From Micractinium sp. NFX-FRZ (Eukaryota; Chlorophyta; Trebouxiophyceae; Chlorellales; Chlorellaceae), in NCBI GenBank assembly GCA_029339195.1, contig JAPTJF010000095.1, positions 62,001 through 126,000 of the forward strand: DNA of 64,000 nt, read 5' to 3'. Below, piece after piece: positions 33,490 through 44,739 of the stretch. The notes under the pieces were generated by a model. It worked only from the letters and a program-made list of their open reading frames with translations. It was not told where the DNA came from and made no database searches. Numbering within the stretch: position 1 is the stretch's first letter; every line of letters begins with the position of its first letter. Made by a program: the position numbers and the translations under genes.

Positions 33490-35471
33490 ATGGCGGCTCA
33501 CGATGCGGTGAGGCCTCGCGCCCCCTGCGTTTGTTTAGGCATTCTTCTCAATGGTAGAGATATAAAAACTCCATACACTGGCCTGACGGCATGGCGACCT
33601 GCCGGCTGACCCCACCTTGCGCAGGGCTTGGAGAGGCCGGCCGAGAAATTGCTGAATGTGCGGGACCTGTTGAACGATATGCCCCGACGAGAGGGGCAGC
33701 CGGTCATGGTGCGCCTCTCCCTACCGCCGCTGCCCCGCCGCTGCTGCTGCCTGCCGCCACTCGCTGCTGCCTGCCGCCACTGGCGGCACTGCACGTTCGC
33801 GTGCAGGGTGTGCCACTGGCCCGCCAGCAGCTCAAGCCATGCCTTGTTTCACTGAGGCAGTGTGCAGCACGACCCCAATGCCAGTTGTTGTGCCCCACGC
33901 TCCCCCTTGGCCTTGCAGGTACCCTTTGGCCCGCAGGCCTTCTTCCCTGGGCAGCTTCAGGACACCGGCACCGTGTACGTTGAGCGACAGCTGGCAGGCT
34001 CTGGCGGCAGCACAACAGCTCGCAAGCAGATTGGTGCGGGACAGGGGGTGCTGGTGCAGGTCACAGCAGCCGAAGCAGCCGCCCTGGTGCAGAACCTGCT
34101 GGGGCCGCCGCAGCCACCGCTGCCGCCATTGCCAGCAAAGGCGGCGGCACAGCAGGGGACGGACGTGCGGCCGGCGCCGCAGCAGGCACAGCAGAGCAGC
34201 ACGCAGCAGGCACAGCAGAGCAGCACGCAGCAGGCGCAGCAGCTGACAGACCTTGTGGAGGGGCAGACGCCAGAGCAGCTGGAGGCACTGAGGGCAGCGC
34301 TGCAGCAGCTGGGTGCAAAGCTGGAGGCGCAGCAGGCGGGAGGGCAGCCTCCCAGCACAGAGGTAGGGCGGGTTGCTGCCGATTGTGTGACGGCTGGCTG
34401 GCAGGCAGGAGGGGAGGGTGGGGGGTGGTTGCTTGCATTGGGGCCCATTCGTCATACTGGGCCCCACTGGGCAGGCACCCTTGCTTGCATGCTGTGGGGT
34501 GGCCGCACAGCGTGCCCCAAACCCTGTGGCCGTGCAACCTCCCCTCTCATGATCCAACCTGGGCTCGCTCCGGACGAACAAAGCAGGACAGTGTTGCTGG
34601 CAGCCATCGCCACCCCACTCATGCTGTGCCCCCCGCCCTGCCCCGCCCTCCCCCCTTCCCTGGGCAGGGCAAGGAGATCGTTGACATCCGGGAGGAGTGG
34701 AGCGAGGAGGTGCACGGGCCCGGGCACGCCGCCGCCCGCACCAGGCCTGCCGCGCCAGCAGCAGCAGGAGCGGCGGCAGCAGCGGCGCCAGCAGCAGCAC
34801 CAGCAGCGGCCTCCGCGAGTGCAGTAGAGGGGGAGCCAGAGGCTTATGAGGCTTATGACGAGGATGACGTGGCGTCAGAGGGCGCTGAGTCAGCAGACTC
34901 GTTTGAGGCCCTCATGCAGCACATGGAGGCCCTGGAAATGGATGAGGCAGCACTGGCCCAGGCAACAGCCCAGGCAGCAGCGTCCCAGGCAGCGGCGCAG
35001 GCGCAGACGACCAGTGGACAGAAGCAGGGGGGCGGCGGGAGCGGCTTCAAACGTGGCTTCCTGCTGGGCAAGCAGCTGGAACCAGAACCACGCGTTTCAT
35101 CAGCAGCGCAAGCAGCAGCAGCAGCGGCAGGGGGCGGCTATGGCCGCGGTAGCGGCAGCACTGCGCCCAGCCGTCAGCAGCAGGCGGAGCAGGCGCAGCG
35201 GCGGGCGCACGAGGAGGAGGCGACGCGGCGGCGAGAGGCAGCCTTCACCGGCAGGATTGTGGAGCGGGCGGGGCCTGCGCCCGCCCCCGACCCCGCCTCC
35301 CCCACCGCTGCTGAAGGCGCAGCGCGGGCGGGGCAGTCGGAGCAGCAGGAGTTTCCGGGCTTCCCCGTGCTGCCCCGTGCCGGCGCACCAGTGCAGGCAG
35401 CAAGGGAGCAGGCGCCGGCGGATCAGCCGCAGCGGGTGTCGCGGTTCAAGCAGCGCCGCACGTGGATGTGA
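33490..35471 (+). CDS. URI1: URI-type unconventional prefoldin (RPB5-interacting protein homologue)
   Basis: Four exons (33490-33507, 33625-33708, 33919-34362, 34668-35471) give 449 aa in phase. The diagnostic prefoldin alpha-like core reads PVMVPFGPQAFFPGQLQDTG, as in URI proteins, followed by a helix rich in Gln and Ala. KEIVDIREEWSEE matches the conserved acidic motif after the prefoldin domain. The protein ends with RVSRFKQRRTWM, the C-terminal (V)SRFK box typical of the family. URI binds the RNA polymerase subunit RPB5 and joins the R2TP/prefoldin-like co-chaperone that assembles RNA polymerases and PIKK kinases. The central 200 residues are Ala/Gln/acidic low complexity. The first coding exon is only six codons, so the exact start is a reasoned choice. 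Its 3' end overlaps that of the convergent thioesterase gene. Confidence 0.85.
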
Positions 35472-35521
35472 AGCACCTCCCCCCTGGGGCCTGGGCAGCC
35501 CAGCATGTGTCTATATGCCTT

Positions 35522-35526
35522 TTACA
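35522..35526 (-). terminator. Candidate poly(A) motif for the thioesterase gene
   Basis: TTACA (minus-strand TGTAA) lies about 50 nt past the thioesterase stop at 35576. It sits upstream, on the plus strand, of the URI motif at 35552. Confidence 0.55.
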
Positions 35527-35551
35527 TGGGTGCCTGTACGTGCAAGTATCA

Positions 35552-35556
35552 TGTAA
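35552..35556 (+). terminator. Candidate poly(A) motif for the URI gene
   Basis: TGTAA lies 80 nt after the URI stop codon and only 20 nt before the stop codon of the opposing gene. Confidence 0.55.
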
Positions 35557-35575
35557 GCCTGGACGTGGTGCCAGC

Positions 35576-35767
35576 TCACCAGCACCAGCAGCAGGCAGAG
35601 GGACCTGGGGCGCGGGCCACGGCGGGTGCTGGCTGCCCAGCCTGCCGCGTATTGTGTGCCAGGGTCTGCTGCTGGCGCTGAGGGGCGGGTGAGCGAGCCA
35701 CCACGAGCTCGGCAGGGGGCGCCAGGGGTGAGGCCGCTTCTTTAGCTGGCGGCGCAGGTGGAGCCAC

Positions 35768-35806
<39 letters not shown>

Positions 35807-37696
35807 GCCTGGCTTGGCCCTGCCATCACCACCAACAGCGCCGCCACTGCCGCTGCTTGTGAAGCTGTTGACCCATCCACTGCCGCTGCTTGCACCGCCA
35901 CCGGCACTCGTGTCGGCTGCTGGCAGGAAGCTGAGCAGGCGCTCCAAGTCATCCGCCAGCCACGTCAGCAGCTGCTGCCGGCCGGGGCAGTCGCCGGAAA
36001 TGTAGCTGCAGGGCAGGCAGGGGCAAAACACCAGTGGGCCAGGGCGGTGAGGGCAGCGCAGGGCCAGGGGCCTCTGGCAGGGCATCTGAGGCGAGAACAT
36101 GCAAGCAATTGGCCTTAGCCTGGACCAAGCAAGCCGAGCAGGCGAGGGGAGGCACGCAAGCGGGGAGCAAGGAGCGGGGAGCACCAGCGAGAGCACCAGC
36201 CATGTGCTTACGTGTGGCCGCCATCAAACCATTGCTCGTCATACCCCCCAGGGGGCGCACACTGCGCCCAAGCCTGCAGCTGCTGCCTCGTGTAACGGGT
36301 GTCCTGTGTTGCCCCAAGAGCCGCCACAGGGCAGGGCAGCGCGACGCTTTGCTGTCCCCCCTGCTGGGGCGCCCCTGCCGCTGCTGCCGGCGGTGCCTGC
36401 TCGCCTCCCTCCTGTCTTGCAGCATCGAGCATTGCATCACAGGGTGCCTCTTGCGCACTCAGCCCCTCTGGCCCCTTCATGCCTGCCTTCTCTCCTGGCT
36501 CTTCTGCTCCCGCTGCTACGAACCCATCCCCCTCGGGCCGCCACGTCTCGATCAGCTGGAAGTCTGCCTGCAGCGTGGGCAGCAGCAGGCGGCGCATCGC
36601 GGGGTGCTCCTGCAGGGTGGAAAGGCCAAGCATGAAATGGTCACAGCGCGGGTCAGAGCTATGTGCAGTGCCAACGGAGCAGCACCTGTCCCCACCACTG
36701 CCCCCTTTGGCAGCTCTCGTCCGCGCCTGCTGTCGTGCACCCACCAGGGAGGGGTTGGCCCCGTACCGCCGCTCCACGGCAGCCCAGAACTCAGCAGGCG
36801 GCAGCGTGTGCATCAGGGTGGGGTCGACGTCGTGCTGTGCTCCTGCATAGATGACGGGCTGGGTGTAGCAGAACGCTGTCAAGTTGGTGCGGGGCATCAC
36901 ACAGCAGCCTGACAACCTGCCGGTTTGATGAGGCGGTGAAGCAAGTATGTGCTGCACCGCCGCACCTGCGAGCGTCGGCGCGCGGTTGGCTGAGGCGTAC
37001 AGCTTGGTGGGCAGGGGGCCGCCCTGGCGGCGCAGCTCCTGCGTGAGAGGGGTGGGCCGTGGTGGCAGGCATGAGGTGGCAGGCATGAGGTTGGGATGCA
37101 TGAGGTGGCAGGCATGAGGTTGGGATGCATCGTGAGCTCTGATAGGTGCAATGTGTCTGATTTAGCTACTAGATCTGCCCCAAAGGTACTGCTGCTCCTT
37201 CTCCCGCCCCTGCGGCGTTACCTGTGCCAGTTGGTAGGCCACCCATGCCCCCATGGAGTGGCCCAGCAAGGCGAAGGGGCGCTCGCTCAGCAGCGGCAGC
37301 AGTGCCGGCACCAGGGCCCTGCAGGAGGGAGGGGACAACGCATGAGCACAGGTCTGACACAAATGCACGCAAGGCGGAGGAGAGGGTGGCACGTGCCATG
37401 ACTCAGGCACATGCATGCGAGGCCGTGGCTCACCCTACGAGTGCCTGCATGGACGTCAGCGGCGGTTCCCTCATGCGGGTGCCCCGCCCCGGCAGCTCCA
37501 CTGCCAGGAGCTCCACTCCGGGAGGCAGCGCGGCCTGCCAGCCCTGGAAGACGCCTCCCCCGCTGCCCGCCGGCGGGAAGCACAGGAGCGAGAGCCGCGG
37601 CGGCGCCGCTGGGGCGCCCCCGCCCAGAGGCGCGGTGGCGGGGGCGCCGCCTTGCACGGGGCGCAGCAACCAGGGATTGCCGGCGGCAGGGATCAT
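35576..37696 (-). CDS. Type II thioesterase (alpha/beta hydrolase, GrsT/oleoyl-ACP-hydrolase-like)
   Basis: Six exons close in phase at 452 aa: 37696-37434, 37318-37222, 37038-36966, 36842-36745, 36609-36212, 36005-35576. The start MIPAAGNPWLLRP followed by LSLLCFPPAG is the usual N-terminus of external thioesterases. The nucleophile elbow is LLGHSMGAW (Ser about 109). The acid is in LGATQDTRYTRQQL (Asp about 280) and the catalytic His in WFDGGHTYISGDC (about 309), so the triad is complete. Such enzymes hydrolyse misprimed acyl groups from carrier proteins of polyketide, peptide or fatty-acid synthases. Typical length is about 250 aa. Here there is an insert of about 60 residues before the Asp and an Ala/Pro-rich tail of about 100 residues with a long (GCA/GCG)n Ala run. 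An upstream in-frame ATG at 37993 is possible but would nearly abut the divergent gene. No synthase gene is visible nearby. Confidence 0.88.
37060..37130. repeat. Short tandem repeat in a thioesterase intron
   Basis: AGGTGGCAGGCATG occurs three times, with the linker AGGTTGGGATGCAT between and after the later copies. Intronic, between exons ending at 37038 and starting at 37222. Confidence 0.8.
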
Positions 37697-38002
37697 GCTT
37701 GCGGCCTTCTGCCAGCGGCATCGAAAGAAGGAGCGACGGCATGGGCTTGCCCAGAAGAGAGTCCAGCGGAGCGCCCTCGAGGCAGGGCAGCAGAGCTCGA
37801 GGCTGTGCAAAGGAGGTGTCTGTCTGTCCACTGTTGCGGGCCTCGCATCACAAGGGGCCGTGTGATCACTTGAGACAGCCGCTCCTCCGCCTGAGCGGCG
37901 CCTGTCGGAAGCGCGGCAGACCGCCAGCACGAGGCAGGCCCCAGCTGCCTCCGCAAGCCGCCCTTTGGCCCCTGTATCTCTCAAAAGGCGCATTGGCACG
38001 CG
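37697..38002. promoter_or_regulatory. 306-bp divergent promoter region
   Basis: The thioesterase start codon (minus, 37696) and the oxysterol-binding-like start codon (plus, 38003) are separated by 306 bp with no other gene. Both promoters must lie here. I saw no convincing TATA box. The inference of shared regulation rests on spacing alone. Confidence 0.5.
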
Positions 38003-41000
38003 ATGGCAGCGTCCGAGGGCCCCCGGCCAATCCTGCGGCCCGGCGGGCGCGGCCGGCCACCGGCGGTGCCCGACCCGACGGCACAGGTGCGGGGCGCCTC
38101 GTACTCAAGTCCTGCCCCATCTTGCTGCCCCTGAAACATGCAACGCAGTCCCCCATCTATTCCCTGCATACCCTCTTCGCCTGCAGCAAGACCGGCACAC
38201 CGTGCTGGGTGGTCTGTTGCTGAGGGCGGAGAAGGCGCCCGACAGCCTCGAGCGCATGCTGGCAGTGGCGCGGTAAGAGCGGTTTAGCAGGCTGGCTGAT
38301 GGCCAGGTAACTACTGTTGTTAGATGTATGGCGGGAAGCAGCATTGAGTTGCTCCCCATCCTTCCCGCGCCGCCGATAGCATGCTCCCGCCTTGTCTTGT
38401 GCTCACTTTCCCACCCGCCCTCTCGCCCGCTTCCAGGGTGCTCCTGTGTGTGGCCACCGACCTGATGCGGCCGGGGAAGGCATTTGGGGACACCCCCACC
38501 GTGGTGCTCGCCCACCACTACCTGTCACGCCGCCAGCTGGGTGGGTGGGCAGGCAGGGGCTAACAGGGTGGGCAGGGGCTGCACGTGGGAGGCTTGATTG
38601 GTGGCTGCCTGCCTCCTGCTGGTGTGGTGCACCCGCTGATGTCCCTCACTCGCCCTGCCACCGCACCGCACCGCGCCTCTGCTGAGATTCATCACGTCGC
38701 CACCCCCCACCCGCACACTGCACACTGCACCCCGCCTTCTCGCTGCCACCCCAGCTCCACTCACTGCCCCCCTCCTGCTGCAGCCGAGCGCCACCGTGGC
38801 GACCCCATGCAGCTCTTCCTGCAAGAGCTCTGCTCCCGGGAGCCCCTGGGGCCCACACAGCACGCCAAGTACGCCGCCCCGGCAGCCAGCAGCGGCACAG
38901 GAGCACCCTCCCCTGTGGCCGCCACTCTGGCGCTGCGCCTGCGGCCCGTAGTGGCGGCCCGCCAGCAGCAGGGCGGTCTGCTGGAGAAGCTGGGGGGGGG
39001 CGGGGGCAGGGCGGCTGCCTGCGCAGACGGCACGCCCGCCGCCTGGCTGGAGTGCACCTTTGAGGTGCGCGTGTGGCCTGCTTTTGGGAGGGAAGGGCAG
39101 TTGGGCTAAAATCCCTGCATAGATGGTTTGTAGGGTAGATCTGGGAGGGATGGGCAAGGGATGGTCACGCTGCCGGGCTGCACACGTGCACAAGGTGCAG
39201 CCCAGGCCAGCACGCGGCATTCTCGTCAGCCCTGCAAAGAGATCCCCTGCAGGCGTGCCTTTTCGGCAGCAGCACCTGGCAACGTCCTTGGCACCCCCGC
39301 CTCCTGTGCAGGGCGACGTCAGGATCTCGTTCCCCCGCCACGCCGAGAGCTACACTTGCACACTTCCCACCCTGGTGCTGTCCTCGCCGCTGGCAGATGT
39401 GAGGGGCCGGACTGGAGGGGTTGTACGGGCGAGGGAAGTTGTGTTGGTGGTTGGATTGTTCCTCTTTTGCCTTGCTGTTGCTTCCCGCCCTGGTGTTGTT
39501 TTCACTGTGTGCGAGTGTGAGGGGGCTGGCGGGCTGCCGGGGCAGGGGAGCGTGTGCCTTGGGTCCCAACGTCAATCCCCCTAGTCATGCGTTATCACTT
39601 GTGCCGTGCTAGCCCTCCCTCCCCGACCACGAAAGGTCCCCGCTGCACACCCACCCACACGTTGCGCCCTTCTGTGCCCCATCCTCTCCCTGCCCTGCCG
39701 CCATTCAGGCCTGCCAGCTGGACTTCACCGGCACAGCAGGCATTTCGTGCGAGGCCACCGGCCTCACCACCACCCTGCACTTCAAGCCCTTCAAGGGGGG
39801 CCAGCTGTCGGGCAGCGTGGCGACGCTGCTGGGCGAGGGTGAGCCTTGAAACTTGAAAGTGTTGCGTACGCCGTGCTGGAGGCCAACCTGCCCATCACCG
39901 CCAGGCCAAGAAGCGGGGGGTGTGCAGCTGATATGATGTTGGGATTAGGGAGGGTGAAGGCAGCTTGAGCCCTTTATGGGCGGCTAGCCGCGGGTGCACC
40001 TTGAGCCCTTTACTGGCGGCCAGCAGCGTAATGATGCTGCTGGGGGAGGGTGGGCGCTGTCGAGGCCTTCTTGGGCACCTCTTGCTGCTGCCAAGTGTCG
40101 TCTGGCTGGCAGCCGGGCAATGCTGCTACCCTGCCTGCTGCAGCTGCTACGCCTGCCTTGTTTGGTGCCGCTGCAGTCACTCCCCTGTCGCACCCGACCT
40201 GGTCCCAGCTGCGTCTCAGCTGCTGCGCTGCACAGGCCTCGCACACGTGTGCACGCCACTGGTAGCTGGGGGGTCTGTCTGGGCACCTGTCCCGGCAGAG
40301 TGATAAACCTGCCTCTGCTCTGCTCTGCTCCTCCCCCCATCTGTGGGCGTGACGCAGGCCAGCAGGATGTGGCAACCATCACGGGCAGCTGGCAGGGCAC
40401 GGTGACTGCCGAGTCTGCAGAGGGGTCAGGTGAGGGGGGCAGGGACGGGACAGGCGGACCAGCAATGTGCCCGCCTCTGCGCCCAGTTAGCCATTGTGCT
40501 TGCCGCCTCATTTGGCATGATCGTCTCCGCAGCCGCCCTTTCTGGCCCCCTCTGCCGCATGCAGCACCACCGCCACCACTGCCTGCCTTCCTCCCCGGTG
40601 CCCCTCCCCTGCCCCTCCTACCCCCTCCTCACCCTTGTTACTTCTCCACCCTGCCCCGGCCCCGTGCCCCCTCCCCTCCCGTTCCGCCCGCCCGCCATCC
40701 TTCCGCACCACTGACCTGTCCGTCCCCTCTCCTCACCCCCACACACCCCCACACATCTCTCATCCCCCCCTGCCCGCTCCTCCCCGCTCCTGGTGCAGGC
40801 ATCATGTTTGATGCCGCCACGTTCCGCCCCCCGGCCACCCCCTCCCTCAACCTGGCTGAGCCCGGCCCCCGGGCGCTCACCCGCTTGTGGGTGGCGCTGC
40901 TGGAGGCTCTCATTTACACGGATGCGGGGGTGAGGGGAAGGTGGAGGAAGGCTGTGGCGGGGGTGGGGAGGGCCAGCACTTGGGGTGACAGGCAAAGGGG

Positions 41001-41618
41001 GCAGGGGGTGAGGGTTTGCTGAGCTGTTGATTGCCACATGTTGTCCGAGTCGGTAGTAGCTCAGCCCGTACGCCTTGGCCCTCCCATTCTCCGCGCCGCT
41101 GCAGGCGGCGGCCAAGGAGGGCAAGCGGGCCGCTGAGCTGGTGGCGGCGCTGCCGCCCCACCTGCGGCGCTCGCTTCTTTACGAGGTAGAGAGCTCCGGC
41201 ATCAAGTGAGTGTGTTTCCTTCCCCCCTTAGTGCCATAACTCTGTCGTTTTGACTTCTAAATTCTCCAGGCCCGCCAGCTGGTGAGCGAGGGCTCATTTG
41301 TGCCCATGCGGTGTGCGGCGCACGAGTGGGCATGCAGGCACGGGTAATGCCGGAGCCGTGCAGGAGGGAAGAGCTCTTGCAGCGGCAGTGGAACGAGCAG
41401 CCCTGGGGCAAACCTGAACAACCCTTAATGCTGCCCCTGTGCTGCCCGGCAGGCCCAAGGCGGGAGCGGCAGAGGCGGAGGCGGCAGCCCAGGCGCACCT
41501 GACCCCTGGCGCTGGCGCCGACCCGGCTGCCGGCCTGCTGCCTCCCTGCGTGCTGGCGCAGCACAGCATGCACGGCGGTCTCACCTACCAGCTGCATTAC
41601 CGCCTGCAAGCCGTCTGA
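38003..41618 (+). CDS. Oxysterol-binding-protein-related lipid-transfer protein (divergent)
   Basis: Ten exons close in phase at 413 aa: 38003-38086, 38187-38272, 38437-38540, 38784-39064, 39312-39398, 39709-39838, 40358-40429, 40799-40929, 41105-41205, 41453-41618. Resemblance to the ORP ligand-binding barrel is seen in SLERMLAVARVLLCVATD, VRISFPRHAESYTCTLPTL, LDFTGTAGISCEATGLTTTL followed by HFKPF, and ATITGSWQGTVTAES, in the order expected. ORPs carry sterols and phosphoinositides between membranes. The family signature EQVSHHPP is not present; the best positional match is VVLAHHYLSR. The C-terminus (MHGGLTYQLHYRLQAV) is also unlike standard ORPs. It has no PH domain, so it would be a short ORP or a degenerate relative. 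The gene model is firmer than the family call. Confidence 0.55.
39809..40060. repeat. Copy of an exon edge plus a local duplication in the next intron
   Basis: The donor-side edge of the exon ending at 39838 (GGCAGCGTGGCGACGCTGCT then GGGCGAGGGTGAGC) reappears at about 40023-40052 as AGCAGCGTAATGATGCTGCT then GGGGGAGGGTGGGC. Just before it, TTGAGCCCTTTA plus a GGCGGC-AGC block is itself present twice (39967-40025). Confidence 0.8.
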
Positions 41619-41898
41619 GCAGCGGGGGCAGACGGGGGTGCAGGTGGCACAGCAGGCGCGGGCAATTTCCCTGAAATTGTGCGGCAAGCATGGGCAGGGC
41701 CTGGCAGGGGTGGCAGACGGCAAGCTGCTGCCACTGCTGCCCCTCCCGGGCGGAGAGCGCACCGCAACTCCCCTCAGCTTCCTTAACGCACACTATTTGC
41801 TTCAAGTGACACTGCTCCCACTATTTCTTATCCGTCCTCATCGCCTGTACAACCCAAAATGGTTCCAACACCGTGTCATTGCACAACGAAAGTCAACT

Positions 41899-41903
41899 TG
41901 TAA
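41899..41903 (+). terminator. Candidate poly(A) motif for the ORP-like gene
   Basis: TGTAA lies 281 nt after the TGA at 41616-41618. Confidence 0.5.
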
Positions 41904-42016
41904 GCGCACAACCAAGGGGCCGAGGGCAGCCGCAGCCGGCAACCAGTTGCCGCAGCTACCAAGCTGCTCTAAGATGCCTGGGGGAAAACTTGCCATCATA
42001 TGCCCTCCGGTTTGCT

Positions 42017-42021
42017 TTACA
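42017..42021 (-). terminator. Candidate poly(A) motif for the minus-strand LEA-like gene
   Basis: TTACA on the plus strand, 162 nt past the minus-strand stop at 42183. Confidence 0.5.
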
Positions 42022-42182
42022 ATGTTGGAGTTTACTTTGCTCACAACCGAAGCAGCGCTAGCGAGCACAACTGGGCTGATACACTGGGCAGCAAGCAACG
42101 GCTGCCGGCACAGCCGAGGCCTGTGCATGCCAGCCGGCTTTAAGCGAGAGCACCGATTTGAAGGGATACAGAGGAGCACCCT

Positions 42183-44567
42183 TCACTCCTTGCTGATTGC
42201 AAATTCGTCGTCCCGTGCCGAGCGCTCGCTGACAGTGCCGCCGCCGCCGCTGCCCTGGCGCACCGCCTTGCTGCTTTCGCCGCCTCCCGGGCCCGTGCTG
42301 CTGCTCTCTGGCCTCCCACCACTCCTCAGCGCATACTCATCATCCGCACTCCCGCTGGGAGCAGCGCTCGCCGCCTCGCCGGGCCCAGCAAACCCGGCCC
42401 CGCCGGCGCCGCTGCCCTTGCCGGTGCCGCCAATGTCCTCCCCGCCAGCAGCGCCGCCGCCGCTTTCGTCGGCAGCCGACTGAACCATGACGCCCGCCCA
42501 GTCGCCTACAGAGCACGTGGTGACTGCACCAGAGCGCTCAGCACAGGGCGCTGTGCGCCAGTAGTCTAGGGCAGCACAGCATGTGTGGGCTTCAGCTTGA
42601 GAGGCAGCCGCCTGTGGGGGGCGTAACGCCAGTTCCGCCCGCCCTGAGATACGCTTCCCTAACCCAATCCCACCACAGCTGGCCTCTACCCCAAACCGCC
42701 CACATGCCCCCCCCAAAGATGAGCGCCAGTTGCCGCCAGCTTCCCGTCCGGCAGGAGGGGCGTGCACCGCCAGCACGGCACTACGTCACCAGGCACTACA
42801 ACACCAGGATCCCCAGCCAGCAGCCCCACCTGCACCTGCGGCCGTGCCCTGCACCGCGCCACCAGGATCCCCAGCCAGCAGCCTCACCTGCGCTTGCAGC
42901 CTCCCCATGCGGCCGCAGACCTTCCAGAGCCACCGACACACCATAACATGTGCCCCGCTGCGCTTCCTCCTGCACCTGCCCTCCCACCCTGCAGGGCATG
43001 CACCAGCTGCGCGTGCTCTTACCGGTGGGGGCGTGGCTGGCAGAGCCGCTCATCCCCGGCACGCCCGCACCCTGCAGCACGTGCTCGCTGTAGGTCGACT
43101 CCGGGCCTGGGCAGGGGAGGGCGAGGGGACAGCTGTAAGGGCTGGTTGCAGCTCCTTGCATGTTGCATCCGCAATCCCCCGCTGGGAGTTGCTCACAACT
43201 CCCGCTCTGGCATGCTGCTGCGGTGGCGCACTGCCCCCTACTGGCAGGCAGGATGCCCCCCGCCCAGGCAGGCATGGGGCACACCTTTGTTGCCGCTGGG
43301 CGTGGTGGTGCTGGTCATGCTGCCCACTGTCTGCAGGCGGGGGAAGGTTGGGCCATGCAGATGGAACTTGGTGCTCGCTTGGGCAGGCATGTGAGTCACA
43401 GCACGGCATAGCGCAGCATGGCATGGCACGAGACAGGCTGGCGGTTGGGGTCAGAAGCTGCTGCCCAGCAACATGCAGCTATCTGCGGCAGTGCACCCTT
43501 TCGCGAGCTTTTTACTGCCTCGCTGTGAGCTGCCCTCGCCTCCTGACACTGCCCACATCAAGGTCGCAGCAACATCCGTGTGCGACGGCTGCGTGCCTGA
43601 GAGTAGGCTGCGGATGCGCCGTGCGCCAAATCGGCAGCGCCCTGGGCCAGGCTGTCGGCGGCACGGTTGGTGGCATCAGCTGCTGCCGCCGCAACCTTGC
43701 CAGTGGTGTCGCCTGCAGCGGAGGTGGCAATGACACGGCAGGGGGCACGGAGTGTGTATGAGGTAGGTTTGGTGCAGCGCAGGGGGGTCCGGGCCTGTGT
43801 TGTGACTCCCAGCAGCTCATCCCGCCCTCCTCCAACGAGCTACACACGTGTGTCTGCCCATGCCACCCTCACAACATGGGAGCCTGCATTTCACCCAAAC
43901 CCACACCGCACCTTGTGGTGCCTCCCAGTCTCCCTGGCTGCCTAGGTTCGATCACACAGCCCACCATTCTCATCCCGCGCCCAAACCCGCACCAGATGGC
44001 CCGCTGCCGATGCTGTGCCCCGCCAGGTTCTCAGCCAATCCACACCTCCCCACAGCCCAGCTAGCCCCCTGCGGCACCTACCCTCGTGCCCGCTGGCAGT
44101 GCTGAGCCCGGTGAGCCGCTCAAACGCCAGGCGGGCGCTCTCCGCTGCTCCCCGCGCCCCCGCCTGCGCCATGCGCACCGCATCCTGGGCGGCGGATCCG
44201 AGGTCGCCATCCGACGCGTGCTTCACCTGAAGCATGGGGCAGGCAGGCGGGCACGCAGGCAGGACGAAGGCGGTCTGCGTATTGCGACCATTGCGTGCGT
44301 GGCGGCAGAGGTAGATTGAAAGCTCGACACAGGCGGTAGCTGCCATACTCAGCGCCGCCACCGCCGGCCATGGCCGCCGCTCACTCACTCACTCACCGAG
44401 TCCTGCGCCGCCGCTGCAAGGTCCTCCACAGCCCGATAGGCGTCTGCCTCGCGCTCACCCCGGCCAGCCCCCTGCCTCTGCCAGGCGCTGCTGCTGCCAG
44501 CCAGGCCCCTGGCCGCTGGGCGCAGGAGGGGCCGCAGTGCAGCTGCCTTGGATGCGGCGACAAGCAT
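42183..44567 (-). CDS. LEA-like Ala-rich helical protein with probable mitochondrial leader (divergent paralogue 1)
   Basis: Start ATG at 44567. Exon 1 (44567-44397) encodes MLVAASKAAALRPLLRPAAR followed by GLAG, a basic amphipathic organelle presequence. Exon 2 (44226-44082) reads KHASDGDLGSAAQDAVRMAQ and continues as AAESARLAFERL. Exon 3 begins at 43712 with DTTGKVAAAAADATNRAADS, in phase, but its end is unclear. Further likely exons are near 43311-43340, 43021-43108 and 42183-about 42475. The C-terminus is Gly/Ser-rich with DDEYALRSGG and DDEFAISKE. Alternating Ala/Lys/Asp/Glu helical blocks of 11-mer character resemble group 3 LEA proteins, which protect membranes and proteins during desiccation or freezing. 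The family call is by composition, not by a unique motif. The gene is head to head with a paralogue. Confidence 0.6.
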
Positions 44568-44739
44568 GATTGTAAGACAGGGAACTTTGGGAAAGTGGGT
44601 GAGAGCTCTTGAAGCAGAAGAGGGGCAGGGAGGGGCAGCATCTCGAGGGGTGAGCTGGCAAGATTCTTTCTAGCCAACCTTGGAGAGGCGCCGTGGGCTG
44701 CTGCCGTGGTTTTCACAATTGTCCACTGTGCAGCACAGC
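44568..44739. promoter_or_regulatory. 172-bp bidirectional promoter between LEA-like paralogues
   Basis: The two start codons (44567 on minus, 44740 on plus) face away from each other with 172 bp between them. Both 5' UTRs and core promoters must fit here, so shared control is likely. No TATA box or named element is obvious. Confidence 0.6.

Larger units (their letters stand above)
41619..42182. other. Convergent 3' region with two poly(A) motifs
   Basis: A 564-bp gap between converging genes. It contains TGTAA for the plus-strand gene and TTACA for the minus-strand gene and no supported coding sequence. Composition drops in GC between 41770 and 42100, as in other 3' regions here. Confidence 0.6.

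Noticed and set aside
37697..37993. Thioesterase start at 37993
   Set aside because: The 99 extra residues look non-conserved, and the ATG would lie only 9 bp from the divergent gene's ATG. Met at 37696 begins the usual thioesterase N-terminus. A transit peptide upstream remains possible.
41270..41281. Four-codon micro-exon (ARQL) in the ORP-like gene
   Set aside because: Joining the longer exon end at 41205 directly to 41453 gives an in-phase, more protein-like C-terminus without needing a micro-exon.
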